A stretch of DNA of 64,000 nucleotides from an uncultured Methylobacillus sp. GTDB taxonomy: Bacteria; Pseudomonadota; Gammaproteobacteria; Burkholderiales; Methylophilaceae. How positions within the stretch are numbered: position 1 is the first letter of the stretch; each line of letters opens with the position of its first letter. Below are positions 7,824 to 17,086 of this stretch, piece by piece. The notes under the pieces are model-generated. The model had not been told where the DNA came from and searched no databases. It worked only from the letters and a program-made list of their open reading frames with translations. The translations under genes and the position numbers were made by a program. The stretch lies in contig CAMLDO010000009.1 of the NCBI GenBank assembly GCA_946478865.1, forward strand, positions 1-64,000, written 5' to 3'.

Positions 7824-8998
7824 AAATCCTGTTCCTCGCGCCTCAACCTTTTTATACCGAACGCGGTACGCCGATTGCCGTACGCCTCGCCGTAGCTTCG
7901 CTCTGCCGCGAAGGCCACCATGTCGATCTGCTCACCTATCCGGAAGGCGAGGATATCGCGATTCCCGGCATGCGCCTGTTCCGCGCGGGCCGTCCTCCCG
8001 GCGTGAAGCGCATCCCCATCGGCTTCTCGATCAAGAAGCTGCTGTGCGACCTGTGGCTGATGTTCGCCGCGTTCCGTTTGCTGCGCGGGAACCGCTATGA
8101 CGTGGTTCATGCGGTGGAAGAATCGGTGTTCATCGCGCTGCTCGCCCGGCTCTTCTGGCGCTTCAAACTGGTCTATGACATGGATTCGCTCATGGCGGAC
8201 CAGATTGCGGAAAAATGGCCGAAAATCACGCCCTTGCTGCCCGTCATGCAGTGGTTCGAGAAGCAGGCGGTCAAACGGTCCGATCTGGTGCTCGCGGTTT
8301 GTCCGCTGGTCGCGGAACGGGCGCGCGGCAGCACCGACGCGCAACTCGTACACCTGACGCCCGATGTCGCCTTCGCTCCCAAGTCCACCGCGATCGAAGT
8401 GGAGGATCTGCACGCCCACTGCCGCCAGCCCGGACCGCTCGCGCTTTATGTCGGCAATCTGGAAGCCTATCAAGGTATCGACCTGCTGCTCGATGCTCTG
8501 GTCCTCATGGCACCTGAACAGCGCTGCAACCTGCTCGTCATCGGCGGCAGCGACAGCGCGGTACAAGCCTATGCGGCCAAGGCTAAGGCCGCCGGCCTCG
8601 CAGAATGGGTAAGCTTCCTCGGCCAACGCCCGCTGGATGCATTGCCTCTCTATCTCAAACAGGCGGATATCCTCTGCTCGCCCCGCCTCAAAGGCGTCAA
8701 CACGCCGATGAAAATCTATTCTTACATGCTCGCAGGCCGCGCCATCCTGGCCACGGATATCGCCAGCCACAGCCAGGTGCTGGACAGCACCTGCGCGATG
8801 CTGGTCTCGCCCACACCGCAGGCGATGGCCGAAGGCTGGTCAGCAGTGATCGCTTCGCGTCATCTGCGCTCCTCGCTGGGCGAGCAGGCGGCGGAACGTG
8901 CGAGTACGCTGTATTGCGAATCCGCGTTCGACGCACGTCTCAAGACGGCCTATCAAGTGCTGCATCCGGCGGCAGTACTCGGCGAACTGGCGGCCTGA
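7820..8998 (+). CDS. GT4 family glycosyltransferase (GT-B fold)
   Basis: 392 aa. The N-terminus (LFLAPQPFYTERGTPIAV) is typical of GT4 acceptor domains, and the C-terminal half has the donor-domain pattern (ALYVGNLEAYQGID, then KGVNTPMKIYSYMLAGRAIL), where the usual E-x7-E is replaced by a related K-x-Y-S-Y pattern. GT4 enzymes transfer a sugar from a nucleotide donor in the cytosol. The start overlaps the preceding stop as ATGA, and the flippase follows after 24 bp. It probably extends the glycan carried by the lipid intermediate made in this operon. Sugar and linkage cannot be predicted. Confidence 0.8.
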   Translation: MKILFLAPQPFYTERGTPIAVRLAVASLCREGHHVDLLTYPEGEDIAIPGMRLFRAGRPPGVKRIPIGFSIKKLLCDLWLMFAAFRLLRGNRYDVVHAVEESVFIALLARLFWRFKLVYDMDSLMADQIAEKWPKITPLLPVMQWFEKQAVKRSDLVLAVCPLVAERARGSTDAQLVHLTPDVAFAPKSTAIEVEDLHAHCRQPGPLALYVGNLEAYQGIDLLLDALVLMAPEQRCNLLVIGGSDSAVQAYAAKAKAAGLAEWVSFLGQRPLDALPLYLKQADILCSPRLKGVNTPMKIYSYMLAGRAILATDIASHSQVLDSTCAMLVSPTPQAMAEGWSAVIASRHLRSSLGEQAAERASTLYCESAFDARLKTAYQVLHPAAVLGELAA

Positions 8999-9022
8999 CC
9001 ATGAAAAACCCGATATCGAACC

Positions 9023-10312
9023 ATGCCTGAAGAATCCATGACCGACGCTTCCACGCTCAGCGCCCCTTCCAGTCTGCGCGACAAACTACTGGATCTGCTC
9101 GCAGATGGCCCGAGCGGGATCGTCCGCCGGTTGATGCGTCAACCGACGCTTCGCGCGACGGCCGTGTTCGCGCTTTCGGGGCTCGCCTTCGCCGTCGGCA
9201 ATCTGCTGCTGGCACGCACCATGCCGGTGGAAGCCTTTGGTCAGTTCGCGCTGGCGATCGCGCTATTCAATGTATTCGGCCTGCTGGCCCCGCTAGGCCT
9301 GGATCAGGCGATGCTGCGGCATCACATCGATCCGGGGCCCAAACTGCTGGCCTTTCTTAGCCTGTCCGGGCTCATCATGGGCGGCGTCATCGGAGCAGGC
9401 TTCATTTACTACAACGATCTTAGTCCGCTGGATGGCGGAGCGTTGGCGCTGGTCATCGCAGCTGGCGGCGTAACCGCGGCGCTCGTGGCTCTGGCACGCT
9501 CGCGCCATCGGGAAGCCGCCTCCTTGCTGCTGGTGACCGCAGCAAGCTGGGTACTGCTGCTGGTAGGCATCGCCTCGCTGATTATTCCCATGGAAAGCCC
9601 GCTCCTGCCGCTGGCATTGTTTTCGCTGGGCAATCTGCTCGCCGCCGCTTATGGCTGGCGGGTCATGGGGAAAGCACATCGCGTCCCGCCGGAGCAGCGC
9701 GCGCCTATTCCCTGGAAGGAAGCATTTTCCCTGCTTGGAATCGCCGCCATCGGAACGGTCGTGCTCCAGCTGGAGCGACTGGTGATTCCACTCACCATCG
9801 GAATCGATGCGCTCGCGCTTTTCAGCGTGCTGGCCTCGGTCGCCATATTTCCTTTCCGCCTGCTGACGGCAAGCGCGGGTTTCGCATTGGTGCCTAAACT
9901 GCGCGCCGCGAAATCGCGTGCAGTCAAACTGCGCCTGATCCGGCACGAACTGCTCGCCGTCGCCGCGCTACTGGTCGTGTCCACCCTCGGCATCGTGGCG
10001 CTCGCACCCTATGCCACCACGTTGCTCACAGGCGGACGCTACGAAATCGGCATCGGGCTCGCCATGGCAGCCTGTTTCAATGGTTACGGCAAGGTCCTGC
10101 AATCCTTTCCACGTGCGCTGATCACGGCGTGCGGCGACGACCGGGACATCGCCCGCCTGAACCGGCTGGGCTGGATCGGCCTCGCCACCAGTATCGCCGG
10201 CGCTTTTGCCGGCGGCCCCTGGGGCCTGACCGGGCTGCTGTATGGGATCACATTAGGCAGCATGGTCGGCACCCTGCCCGCCGTCCTGATGGCCAGGAGG
10301 AAATTAAGATGA
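9023..10312 (+). CDS. oligosaccharide flippase / polysaccharide biosynthesis membrane protein (MOP family)
   Basis: 429 aa with about 12 hydrophobic segments starting near residue 40 and the even spacing typical of Wzx/MATE-like (MOP superfamily) flippases. Such proteins move undecaprenyl-linked sugars to the periplasmic face. A second in-frame ATG at 9038 is possible because no strong ribosome site distinguishes the two. The stop overlaps the FkbH-like gene as ATGA, with that gene's AGGAGG inside the flippase end. In context it would flip the product of the GT2 and GT4 enzymes upstream. Confidence 0.8.
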   Translation: MPEESMTDASTLSAPSSLRDKLLDLLADGPSGIVRRLMRQPTLRATAVFALSGLAFAVGNLLLARTMPVEAFGQFALAIALFNVFGLLAPLGLDQAMLRHHIDPGPKLLAFLSLSGLIMGGVIGAGFIYYNDLSPLDGGALALVIAAGGVTAALVALARSRHREAASLLLVTAASWVLLLVGIASLIIPMESPLLPLALFSLGNLLAAAYGWRVMGKAHRVPPEQRAPIPWKEAFSLLGIAAIGTVVLQLERLVIPLTIGIDALALFSVLASVAIFPFRLLTASAGFALVPKLRAAKSRAVKLRLIRHELLAVAALLVVSTLGIVALAPYATTLLTGGRYEIGIGLAMAACFNGYGKVLQSFPRALITACGDDRDIARLNRLGWIGLATSIAGAFAGGPWGLTGLLYGITLGSMVGTLPAVLMARRKLR

Positions 10313-12180
10313 CGCTTTCGCTCGCTACTGAATCTTCACCTCTTGCCGGATTCGCCGAATTCCAGCGGCGACTTCAGGCCAGCGACCTGTCGCTGCTGAA
10401 AGGAAGCGACTATCGCGCGCTCAATCGTGAACTAAAGGTCATAAGCGACGGGCCCGAAGCGCGCATCGCCTATCTCGGAAATGTCACGCTCAGCCTGCTG
10501 CCACCCTATCCCGCGGTGCATTGCGCGCGCGCTGGCTGGCGAGCCAAATCCTATGTCGGCGATTTCGGCCAGCACTTTCAGGCGCTGCGCGATCCGCAAC
10601 TGACGGAATTCAGTCCGGAAATCGTAGTACTCATGCTCTCGCTGCCGCTGCTGCGGCCGGATGCGATGGCAACCTTCACCTCGCGTTCACCCGAGGGACG
10701 ACGAGCGTTGTGCAGCGAGGTGCTCGGCGAGGTGGAGTCCTGGGTCAAGCAGGCCCTGCCAGCGACCCAGGCCACTTTGCTGGTCGGCAATTTCCCGCAG
10801 CCCTCCACTCTGGCGCTGGGTGTCGCCGATACGGCGGAAATCTATGGTGAAACCGCCTTCTATCTCGAACTCAACCTCGAACTCCTGCGCCGCATGCGCG
10901 GCTACAGCCGGGTTCAGGTGTTGGACCTGCAGCGCCTGGCATCCTCCATCGGACATGAGCGTGCTTTCGACAAACGACTGTTCCATATTTCCAAGACCGA
11001 CTGGACCGAAGCCATGATGGCGGCGGTCGGCAAGGAAGTCGCGCGTCATGTCGTCGCAGCCAAGGGGGCGGCCAAGAAATGCCTCGCGCTGGATATCGAC
11101 AATACCTTGTGGGGCGGCGTGGTCGGCGAGGAAGGGCCGATGGGCGTCAAGATCGGCCACGGCGACGCCGAAAGCGAAGCGTTCCTGGCCTTCCAGCAGC
11201 GTATTCGCGCGCTGAAGGACAGAGGCATCCTGCTCGCGTTGTGCAGCAAGAACAATCCGGCCGACGTGGACGAGGCCTTCCGCCTTCGCCCGGAAATGCC
11301 GCTCAGACCAGAGGATTTCTCGGCGCGCGCGGTGAGCTGGGAACCCAAACATACCGGCCTCGCCCGGATTGCGGCCGACCTCAATATCGGCGTCGATGCG
11401 ATCGTGTTCGTGGACGACAATCCGGCCGAGATCGAGCTGATACGTCAAAAGCTGCCGATGGTGGAATGCCTGCTGCTGCCGCCCGATCCGGCCGATTTCG
11501 TTGCCGCGTTGGATCAGCTTGCGGCGTTCGAGAAATCCGTGGTGCTGCCGGATGATATCGAGAAGGCTCGTCAGTACCGGGAAGAAGCCGAGCGTTCGCG
11601 CTTTTCCGCGGACCACGACAACATAGAAGACTACCTCGCGCAATTGCAGATGGAGCTCACGATTGCGCCTGTGGATATCGGCCATCTGCCGCGCGTGCAC
11701 CAGATGTTTTCCAAAACCAACCAGTTCAATGTCACGACCAAACGCTATGGTCTGGGTGAACTGGAAGCCATGCTGGCCTCTTCCCGCCACCATCTGGGAA
11801 TGGCCGCGCTGCGCGACCGTTTCGGCGATCTGGGCATCATTGCCGCCTTCGTGCTGATCGAGGATGGCAAGACCTTGCATATCGACAGCCTGCTGATGAG
11901 TTGCCGTGCTTTGGGGCGCGGCGTGGAAACCGCGATCATGAACTTCATCAAGCAGGCTTTCATCGAGCGCGAAGACCTGTCGCGTCTCATCGCCGAATTT
12001 ATCCCGACTCCTAAAAACAAGCCGGCGGCGAATTACTTCGCTGACCAGGACTTTCAGCCCGCCGGGGAAGGAGCGGGACGAATTTTTACGCTCGACAAGC
12101 AAAATGCATCCGTCAAACCCTGCAACTGGATAAAAACAAAAGGAATATCGTTATGGAACACCTCGAAAGAATTTGCCTGA
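10309..12180 (+). CDS. FkbH-like HAD-IIIC phosphatase / acyl-ACP loading protein
   Basis: 623 aa with three parts: an N-terminal SGNH-like region (about 1-240), a HAD phosphatase domain with motif LDIDNTLWGG (near residue 260), a second HAD motif LCSKNNP and a third FVDDNPAE, and a C-terminal GNAT-like domain (about 430-600). FkbH proteins of polyketide pathways convert 1,3-bisphosphoglycerate to glyceryl-ACP. A near-perfect AGGAGG lies 8 nt before the ATG, so initiation is strong. It overlaps the acyl carrier protein gene that follows, the same pairing as in polyketide clusters, but no PKS is present here. Confidence 0.85.
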   Translation: MTLSLATESSPLAGFAEFQRRLQASDLSLLKGSDYRALNRELKVISDGPEARIAYLGNVTLSLLPPYPAVHCARAGWRAKSYVGDFGQHFQALRDPQLTEFSPEIVVLMLSLPLLRPDAMATFTSRSPEGRRALCSEVLGEVESWVKQALPATQATLLVGNFPQPSTLALGVADTAEIYGETAFYLELNLELLRRMRGYSRVQVLDLQRLASSIGHERAFDKRLFHISKTDWTEAMMAAVGKEVARHVVAAKGAAKKCLALDIDNTLWGGVVGEEGPMGVKIGHGDAESEAFLAFQQRIRALKDRGILLALCSKNNPADVDEAFRLRPEMPLRPEDFSARAVSWEPKHTGLARIAADLNIGVDAIVFVDDNPAEIELIRQKLPMVECLLLPPDPADFVAALDQLAAFEKSVVLPDDIEKARQYREEAERSRFSADHDNIEDYLAQLQMELTIAPVDIGHLPRVHQMFSKTNQFNVTTKRYGLGELEAMLASSRHHLGMAALRDRFGDLGIIAAFVLIEDGKTLHIDSLLMSCRALGRGVETAIMNFIKQAFIEREDLSRLIAEFIPTPKNKPAANYFADQDFQPAGEGAGRIFTLDKQNASVKPCNWIKTKGISLWNTSKEFA

Positions 12181-12389
12181 TCGTCAGTGATGTACTGGAT
12201 ATCGACGCAGCCAGCGTCTCCCCCGACTCCGCCCAGGGGGATATACCCGAATGGGATTCGCTGGCCCAACTGCGCATCGTGACGGCGCTCGAACAGGAGT
12301 TCGGCGTCAAACCTACCATGCGGGAAATTCCGGAATTGAATTCGGTTCCGGCGATTGCCCGTTTTCTCGACACAGCCGCGGCACACTGA
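12153..12389 (+). CDS. acyl carrier protein
   Basis: 78-aa stand-alone carrier protein. The motif EWDSLAQL contains the serine (S36) that takes the 4'-phosphopantetheine arm, followed by an acidic helix (ALEQEFGVK). The gene overlaps the 3' end of the FkbH-like gene by 28 bp in another frame, which suggests translational coupling. The partner is most likely the FkbH-like protein, which would load a short hydroxyacyl group, with the downstream hexapeptide acyltransferase as a possible acceptor enzyme. It is not the fatty-acid ACP: no fab genes are near and the motif differs from the usual DSLDTVE. Confidence 0.9.
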   Translation: MEHLERICLIVSDVLDIDAASVSPDSAQGDIPEWDSLAQLRIVTALEQEFGVKPTMREIPELNSVPAIARFLDTAAAH

Positions 12390-12390
12390 C

Positions 12391-12927
12391 ATGCCCATGA
12401 AAGTCAGCACCGGCATTCGCCGGTTCTTTGTGCCGCACTCCGTCATCACGCTGTATTACCTGTTCCGTCACCGGGCGTTTGTGAGCATGCGGGCGGAAGT
12501 GGACGTGGGCATCAACCTGACCATAGGGCGGAAAAGCTCGGTAAGCTCCTTCGCCAAGATCAAGGCCAGTGAAGGACCGGTACGCATCGGCCAGCGCACG
12601 GATATCGGCGTGGGCTGTTTCATTGGCGGCTACAAGCCGGGGGTCGAGATCGGCGACGATTGCCTCATCAGCCCCAACGTTTCCATCATCGGGGTCAATT
12701 ACCGCTATGACCGGGTGGACCAGACGTTCCGGGAACAGGGCGTGGAGTCGAAGGGCCCCATCCGCATCGGCAACAACGTATGGATAGGCGTGGGATCGGT
12801 GATTCTGGACAATGCGGAAATCGGCGATGGCGTGATCGTTGCGCCGAATTCGGTGGTGTCCGGCAAGATTCCGCCAAACGCCATCGTTCAGGGGAATCCC
12901 GCCAAGACGGTATTTATCCGCCGTTAG
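12391..12927 (+). CDS. left-handed beta-helix (hexapeptide repeat) acyltransferase
   Basis: 178 aa with imperfect hexapeptide repeats from about residue 60 onward ([59 protein letters not shown]), as in O-acetyltransferases of the CysE/LacA group. The stretch VNYRYDR may replace the usual catalytic His loop. The ATG at 12391 follows the ACP stop by one base. Enzymes of this fold normally use acetyl-CoA but some use acyl-ACP (LpxA, LpxD), so use of the adjacent ACP is possible. Its stop codon interlocks with that of kdsB on the other strand. Confidence 0.8.
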   Translation: MPMKVSTGIRRFFVPHSVITLYYLFRHRAFVSMRAEVDVGINLTIGRKSSVSSFAKIKASEGPVRIGQRTDIGVGCFIGGYKPGVEIGDDCLISPNVSIIGVNYRYDRVDQTFREQGVESKGPIRIGNNVWIGVGSVILDNAEIGDGVIVAPNSVVSGKIPPNAIVQGNPAKTVFIRR

Positions 12928-13703
12928 GCAATCGGTGCGGCAAGCAACGCACGCACCCGGGCGAGGTCTTCGGGAGTATCCACGCCGGTAGCGGGCGCGT
13001 TTGTCGTCACAGCGACGCTGATGCGGTAGCCATGCCACATCGCGCGCAACTGCTCCAGCGACTCTGCCTGCTCGACCGGCGAGACCGCCAGTTGGGCATA
13101 GGCATGCAGAAAGCTCGCCTTGTATGCATACAGCCCGATATGGCGGAACACCGCCAGCGACTCCGGCAATACTCCCTCCCGCCTGCCGTCGGCATAAGCA
13201 TCGCGGGCATAGGGAATCGGCGCGCGGCTGAAATACATCGCGTAGCCCGCCCGGTCGGTCACCACCTTGACGATATTGGGATTGAAAACCGATTCGCGGT
13301 CGTGAATGGGATGGCAAGCGGTAGCGATGGCCGCCTCCGGATGGTCCGCCAGATTCTGCGCCACCTCGCGTATCAGCGCGGGGTCGATCAATGGCTCATC
13401 GCCCTGGACGTTGACGACGATGGTTTCTGCCGCCCAGGCGTATATGCCGGCGACCTCGGCTATCCGGTCAGTGCCGGAAACATGATCGGCACGCGTCATG
13501 ACCACCTGATGGCCGCAAGCGCGCACCGCATCGAAAATCTCCTGATGATCGGTGGCGACGACCACCTCGTCCGCGCCGCTGGCCTTCGCCTGCTCGGCCA
13601 CATGCACCACCATGGGCTTGCCCGCGATATCGAGCAGCGGTTTACCGGGCAAGCGCGTACTGGCGTGCCGCGCGGGGATGACGACCTTGAAGCGCAAGCT
13701 CAT
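12924..13703 (-). CDS. kdsB: 3-deoxy-manno-octulosonate cytidylyltransferase
   Basis: 259 aa. Forms CMP-Kdo from CTP and Kdo for the LPS inner core. The N-terminal nucleotide-binding signature is [17 protein letters not shown], followed by [10 protein letters not shown] and NVQGDEPLI, all standard for KdsB, at family length. The ATG overlaps the stop of the Trm112-like gene by one base. The order msbA-lpxK-trm112-kdsB is a common betaproteobacterial lipid A/Kdo block. It ends convergently against the acyltransferase gene with interlocked stop codons. Confidence 0.95.
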   Translation of the reverse strand: MSLRFKVVIPARHASTRLPGKPLLDIAGKPMVVHVAEQAKASGADEVVVATDHQEIFDAVRACGHQVVMTRADHVSGTDRIAEVAGIYAWAAETIVVNVQGDEPLIDPALIREVAQNLADHPEAAIATACHPIHDRESVFNPNIVKVVTDRAGYAMYFSRAPIPYARDAYADGRREGVLPESLAVFRHIGLYAYKASFLHAYAQLAVSPVEQAESLEQLRAMWHGYRISVAVTTNAPATGVDTPEDLARVRALLAAPIA

Positions 13704-13882
13704 CAGACTTCTTCTTCCGCCGGCAGCTGGCGCGCTTCATCCTCGAGCATGACCGGGATGCCGTCCTTGATCGGGAAGGCCAGACGGCACGGCTTGCAGA
13801 TCAGCTCGCTTTCGGCTTTCTTGTATACCAAAGGCCCCTTGCATACCGGGCAGACCAGGATTTCCAGCAGTTTTGCGTCCAT
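13703..13882 (-). CDS. Trm112 family zinc-ribbon protein (YcaR-like)
   Basis: 59-aa protein with four cysteines at residues 11, 14, 29 and 32 (CPVC and CKPC), the Zn-ribbon of the Trm112/UPF0434 family, followed by the typical [11 protein letters not shown] stretch. In eukaryotes Trm112 activates methyltransferases; the bacterial role is unproven. Bacterial members usually lie between lpxK and kdsB, as here. The start is one base after the lpxK stop, and its TGA shares its last A with the kdsB ATG, so the three genes are tightly coupled. Confidence 0.92.
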   Translation of the reverse strand: MDAKLLEILVCPVCKGPLVYKKAESELICKPCRLAFPIKDGIPVMLEDEARQLPAEEEV

Positions 13883-13883
13883 T

Positions 13884-14861
13884 TCATTTCCTCAGTTTAT
13901 TCAGCACACGCTCCAGCAGGGCATGATCCAGCTCTGCCTCGACCTCCAGATACCAGCAATCGGAGCGGGCAAATGCACGGCATTTCACCGCGTCTTTTTC
14001 GGTCATCAGTATCGCGTCCGCTGCCCCGCTTGGCAAATCGGCGGATACATATGCGTGATGGTCGGGGAAAGCACGCGATTTGATTTCAAGCCCCATGCTT
14101 TCCAGCTGCGCGAAAAAACGTCGCGGATGGCCGATGCCCGCAATCGCCAGCAGTTTCTTTCCGGAAAAATCGACCGCTGTCGCCGTACGTTCCGGTTCGG
14201 TGAGGTGTCGGAACACGGTAGGCTGCAATCGCATGCTGAAGATATCCTTGTCCTCGGACTCGCCATTGCACACCACGGCATCCACGGTATCAAGTCGGGT
14301 CACAGGTTCACGCAGCGGGCCCGCCGGCAGCAGCTGCGCATTGCCGAAACGCCGCGCGCCGTCCACCACGGCAATCTCCACGTCCCGCTGCAGCCGGTAA
14401 TGCTGCAAGCCGTCGTCGCTGATAATGACGTCGCACTCCGGGTGAGCCTGCAACAGGGCCTTGCCGGCAGCGACGCGGTCCTGCCCGATGACTACAGGAA
14501 ACCGGGTACGCTGGGCGAGCATCAGCGGCTCGTCGCCCACGTCCGCAGGGTTGCTATCGATCGTGACTGAAAGCGGCGATGATTGGCTGCCGCGATAACC
14601 GCGGCTGATGATCCCGGGATGCATGCCCGCAGCATGCAACTGCCGGGCCAGCCAGATGACCAGAGGCGTCTTTCCGGTACCACCCACGGTGATGTTGCCA
14701 ACGACGATGACGGGAACGGACAGGCGCTCGGCCTTGAAAATGCCAGTGCGATAAGCGGCACGGCGCAATGCCGACAGCAGGCCGAATATCCATGAAACCG
14801 GTCTCAGCAATATCTGCCAAAGGCCGGATCGATACCATTCGCGCTGCAGCCACTCGGACAT
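13884..14861 (-). CDS. lpxK: tetraacyldisaccharide 4'-kinase
   Basis: 325 aa. Phosphorylates the 4' position of the lipid A disaccharide at the inner membrane. The P-loop [15 protein letters not shown] (about residues 56-70), an N-terminal amphipathic/hydrophobic anchor ([19 protein letters not shown]) and the DDGLQH motif are those of LpxK. I place the start at MSEWLQREW (14861), which gives the normal family length; an upstream extension would run into msbA. The next gene upstream is msbA with a 10-bp gap. Confidence 0.95.
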   Translation of the reverse strand: MSEWLQREWYRSGLWQILLRPVSWIFGLLSALRRAAYRTGIFKAERLSVPVIVVGNITVGGTGKTPLVIWLARQLHAAGMHPGIISRGYRGSQSSPLSVTIDSNPADVGDEPLMLAQRTRFPVVIGQDRVAAGKALLQAHPECDVIISDDGLQHYRLQRDVEIAVVDGARRFGNAQLLPAGPLREPVTRLDTVDAVVCNGESEDKDIFSMRLQPTVFRHLTEPERTATAVDFSGKKLLAIAGIGHPRRFFAQLESMGLEIKSRAFPDHHAYVSADLPSGAADAILMTEKDAVKCRAFARSDCWYLEVEAELDHALLERVLNKLRK

Positions 14862-14871
14862 GGCGCCGCTC

Positions 14872-16626
14872 CTAGTGGAATTGCTTGCGGTACAGCTTGG
14901 TGTAATGCCCGTTCGCGGCCAGCAGTTCCTCGTGCGTACCGCTCTCGACAATCTCTCCCTGCTCCATGACCAGAATGCGGTCTGCATTCTCGATCGTGGA
15001 CAAGCGGTGGGCAATCACGATGGAAGTGCGGTTGCGCATGAGTTCGTCCAGCGCCTTCTGCACATGCTGTTCGGATTCGGTATCGAGCGCGGAAGTCGCC
15101 TCGTCCAGCAACAGGATGGGAGCATCCTTCAAAATCGCACGGGCAATCGCAAGGCGCTGACGCTGCCCTCCGGAAAGGCGCACGCCGCGGTCGCCGATTT
15201 CCGTCTGGAGGCCATTTGGCAGATTCTGGATGAACTCCCAGGCGTATGCCGCCTTGGCCGCCGCGATCACTTTTTCCTCGGGCGTGGTGCGCAGATCGCC
15301 GTAGGCGATGTTGTTGAACACGGTGTCGTTGAACAGGATCACTTCCTGACTCACGAGCGCGAACTGCTGGCGCAGGTTTTTCAGCGTCAGCGTTCTGGTG
15401 TCGATGCCGTCCAGCAGGATCGTGCCTTCCTGCATCTCGTAGAAACGCGGCAACAGGTTGACCAGCGTACTCTTGCCGCCGCCGGAACGGCCAACCAATG
15501 CGACTTTCTCGCCCGGCTTCACCGAGATGCTGAGGTTATTGATTGCGTTGCGTTTCGCGCTCTCGTAGCGCAGCGTGACGCTCCGGAATTCGATGCCGCC
15601 CTGGACCCGGCTGATTTCGTCCGATCCCTCGTCCACTTCTCCGCTGGAGTCCATGAGACTGAACATGCTCTGAGCGGCGGCAATACCCATTTGCAGGTCT
15701 TCGTTCATGCTGGTCAGACTCTTGATCGGCGCGATCAGCATCAGCAGCGCGCCGAGGAAGGCCGCGAACTCGCCCGCGGTGAAACGGCCGGTCGCATAGT
15801 ACACCACCATGCCAAGCGCGATGGCAGCCAGCAATTCGATCACGAAGCTGTTGAGAAGGCCGCGGCGTATGAATTTCAGGTGAGTGGAGCGGTTGTCCGC
15901 CACAGCACGGGCAAAACGCCGCCATTCGTAATCCTCGCCGCCGAATATCTTGACCATGCGCTGCCCGGAAATTGCTTCTTCGGACACCTTGGTGATCACG
16001 CCCATCGTCTCCTGCACCTGCTTGCCGGCGGAGCGGATCTTGGGTGTCATCTTCTTGAGGTAGAGCGCCATGAACGGGATCGTGATCGCGAATACCAGCG
16101 TCAGGCGCCAGTCCAGATACAGCATGTAGCCGATCATGCCGATGATGGTCAGCGTGTCGCGCACCGCAGTAATGACCACGTTGGTCGATGCCTTGGCGAC
16201 GCCTTCGGTATCGTAGGTCAGCTTGGAAGTAATGACCCCGGCGGAGTTGGCATCGTAATAGGTAATCGGCAACGCCATGAGGCTTTTGAAAGCATCGAGC
16301 CGCAGATTTTCGACCACACGGCGCGCCACCCAGCGCATGGACAAGGTGGATATGAAGCCTGCAATCGCACGTATCGCCAGCATGCCGAACAGGATCAGCG
16401 GCAGCCAGGTCAGCTTGTCCGGGCTCTTGTTGACGAAGCCCTCGTCCGTCACCTGCTTGATCGCAGCGAGAAAGCCGGTGTTGGTAGCCGATAGCACGAC
16501 CAGCGCCAGCACACTGATACCGAATACCAGCCGGTAGCGCCAGGCATACTGGAACAGCCTGATATAGATCGCGGTAGCGGTCGCAGAAGTGGGAGAAATC
16601 GCCTGCTTGGGCGTGGATTTCGACAT
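14872..16626 (-). CDS. msbA: lipid A export ATP-binding/permease protein MsbA
   Basis: 584 aa, a complete ABC half-transporter. The N-terminal six-helix membrane domain spans about residues 25-320. The nucleotide-binding domain has Walker A GRSGGGKST, signature LSGGQRQRLAIARA and Walker B ILLLDEATSALD. MsbA flips lipid A-core from the inner to the outer leaflet of the inner membrane, and its linkage to lpxK and kdsB supports that assignment over a drug exporter. A 37-bp gap separates it from exbD upstream. Confidence 0.93.
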   Translation of the reverse strand: MSKSTPKQAISPTSATATAIYIRLFQYAWRYRLVFGISVLALVVLSATNTGFLAAIKQVTDEGFVNKSPDKLTWLPLILFGMLAIRAIAGFISTLSMRWVARRVVENLRLDAFKSLMALPITYYDANSAGVITSKLTYDTEGVAKASTNVVITAVRDTLTIIGMIGYMLYLDWRLTLVFAITIPFMALYLKKMTPKIRSAGKQVQETMGVITKVSEEAISGQRMVKIFGGEDYEWRRFARAVADNRSTHLKFIRRGLLNSFVIELLAAIALGMVVYYATGRFTAGEFAAFLGALLMLIAPIKSLTSMNEDLQMGIAAAQSMFSLMDSSGEVDEGSDEISRVQGGIEFRSVTLRYESAKRNAINNLSISVKPGEKVALVGRSGGGKSTLVNLLPRFYEMQEGTILLDGIDTRTLTLKNLRQQFALVSQEVILFNDTVFNNIAYGDLRTTPEEKVIAAAKAAYAWEFIQNLPNGLQTEIGDRGVRLSGGQRQRLAIARAILKDAPILLLDEATSALDTESEQHVQKALDELMRNRTSIVIAHRLSTIENADRILVMEQGEIVESGTHEELLAANGHYTKLYRKQFH

Positions 16627-16663
16627 GCTGTCCCTGTATGAGATGAGGGTCAGCCGACCCCGA

Positions 16664-17086
16664 TCAGGAGCCGGACTTGACCTGCGTGGCGAAAGTGATG
16701 TGCGTGTAACCCGCCTGACGGGAAGCCTCCATCACGTTCACCACGGATTGATGGGTGCTGGTCGCGTCGGCATTGATGACGATGGTCGGCTCCTTGCCGC
16801 TACCGGCAGCCTTGCGCAGTGCAGCGGCAATGCCTTCGACCGAGCGGTCGGCCAGTTCGATATCGTTGACGGTATAACGACCCGCTGCGTCGACACCTAC
16901 CGTAATCATGGCCGGCTTTTCCTGCGGTGCCGCGGCATCGGCGGTCGGCAGGTTGATCTGCAATTCGTTGATGCGCGAGAACGTCGCGCTCACCACCAGA
17001 AAGATGATGATGACGAGCAGCACGTCGATCAGCGGAATCAGATTCATCTCCAATTCCTCGTGCTTTCTGCCGCGCTGGAAATTCAT
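16664..17086 (-). CDS. exbD: ExbD/TolR-type biopolymer transport protein
   Basis: 140 aa with a short cytosolic N-terminus, one membrane helix (LIPLIDVLLVIIIFLVVSATF) that carries the essential Asp, and a periplasmic domain. The protein forms a proton-driven complex with the ExbB-like partner encoded immediately upstream; their stop and start share TAATG. With no tonB or tolA nearby, the energised partner is not evident. This exbB-exbD pair next to msbA is a recurring betaproteobacterial arrangement. Confidence 0.9.
   Translation of the reverse strand: MNFQRGRKHEELEMNLIPLIDVLLVIIIFLVVSATFSRINELQINLPTADAAAPQEKPAMITVGVDAAGRYTVNDIELADRSVEGIAAALRKAAGSGKEPTIVINADATSTHQSVVNVMEASRQAGYTHITFATQVKSGS

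Noticed and set aside
9001..9030. Mini-ORF of nine codons between the GT4 and flippase genes
   Set aside because: It is very short, lacks a ribosome site and overlaps the flippase start region; there is no evidence of function.
14860..16494. Long plus-strand frame opposite msbA, and similar frames opposite ilvB and the GspE-type ATPase
   Set aside because: The minus-strand MsbA protein carries all ABC motifs; the antisense frame has a His/Gln/Arg-rich composition typical of antisense translation of GC-rich genes.
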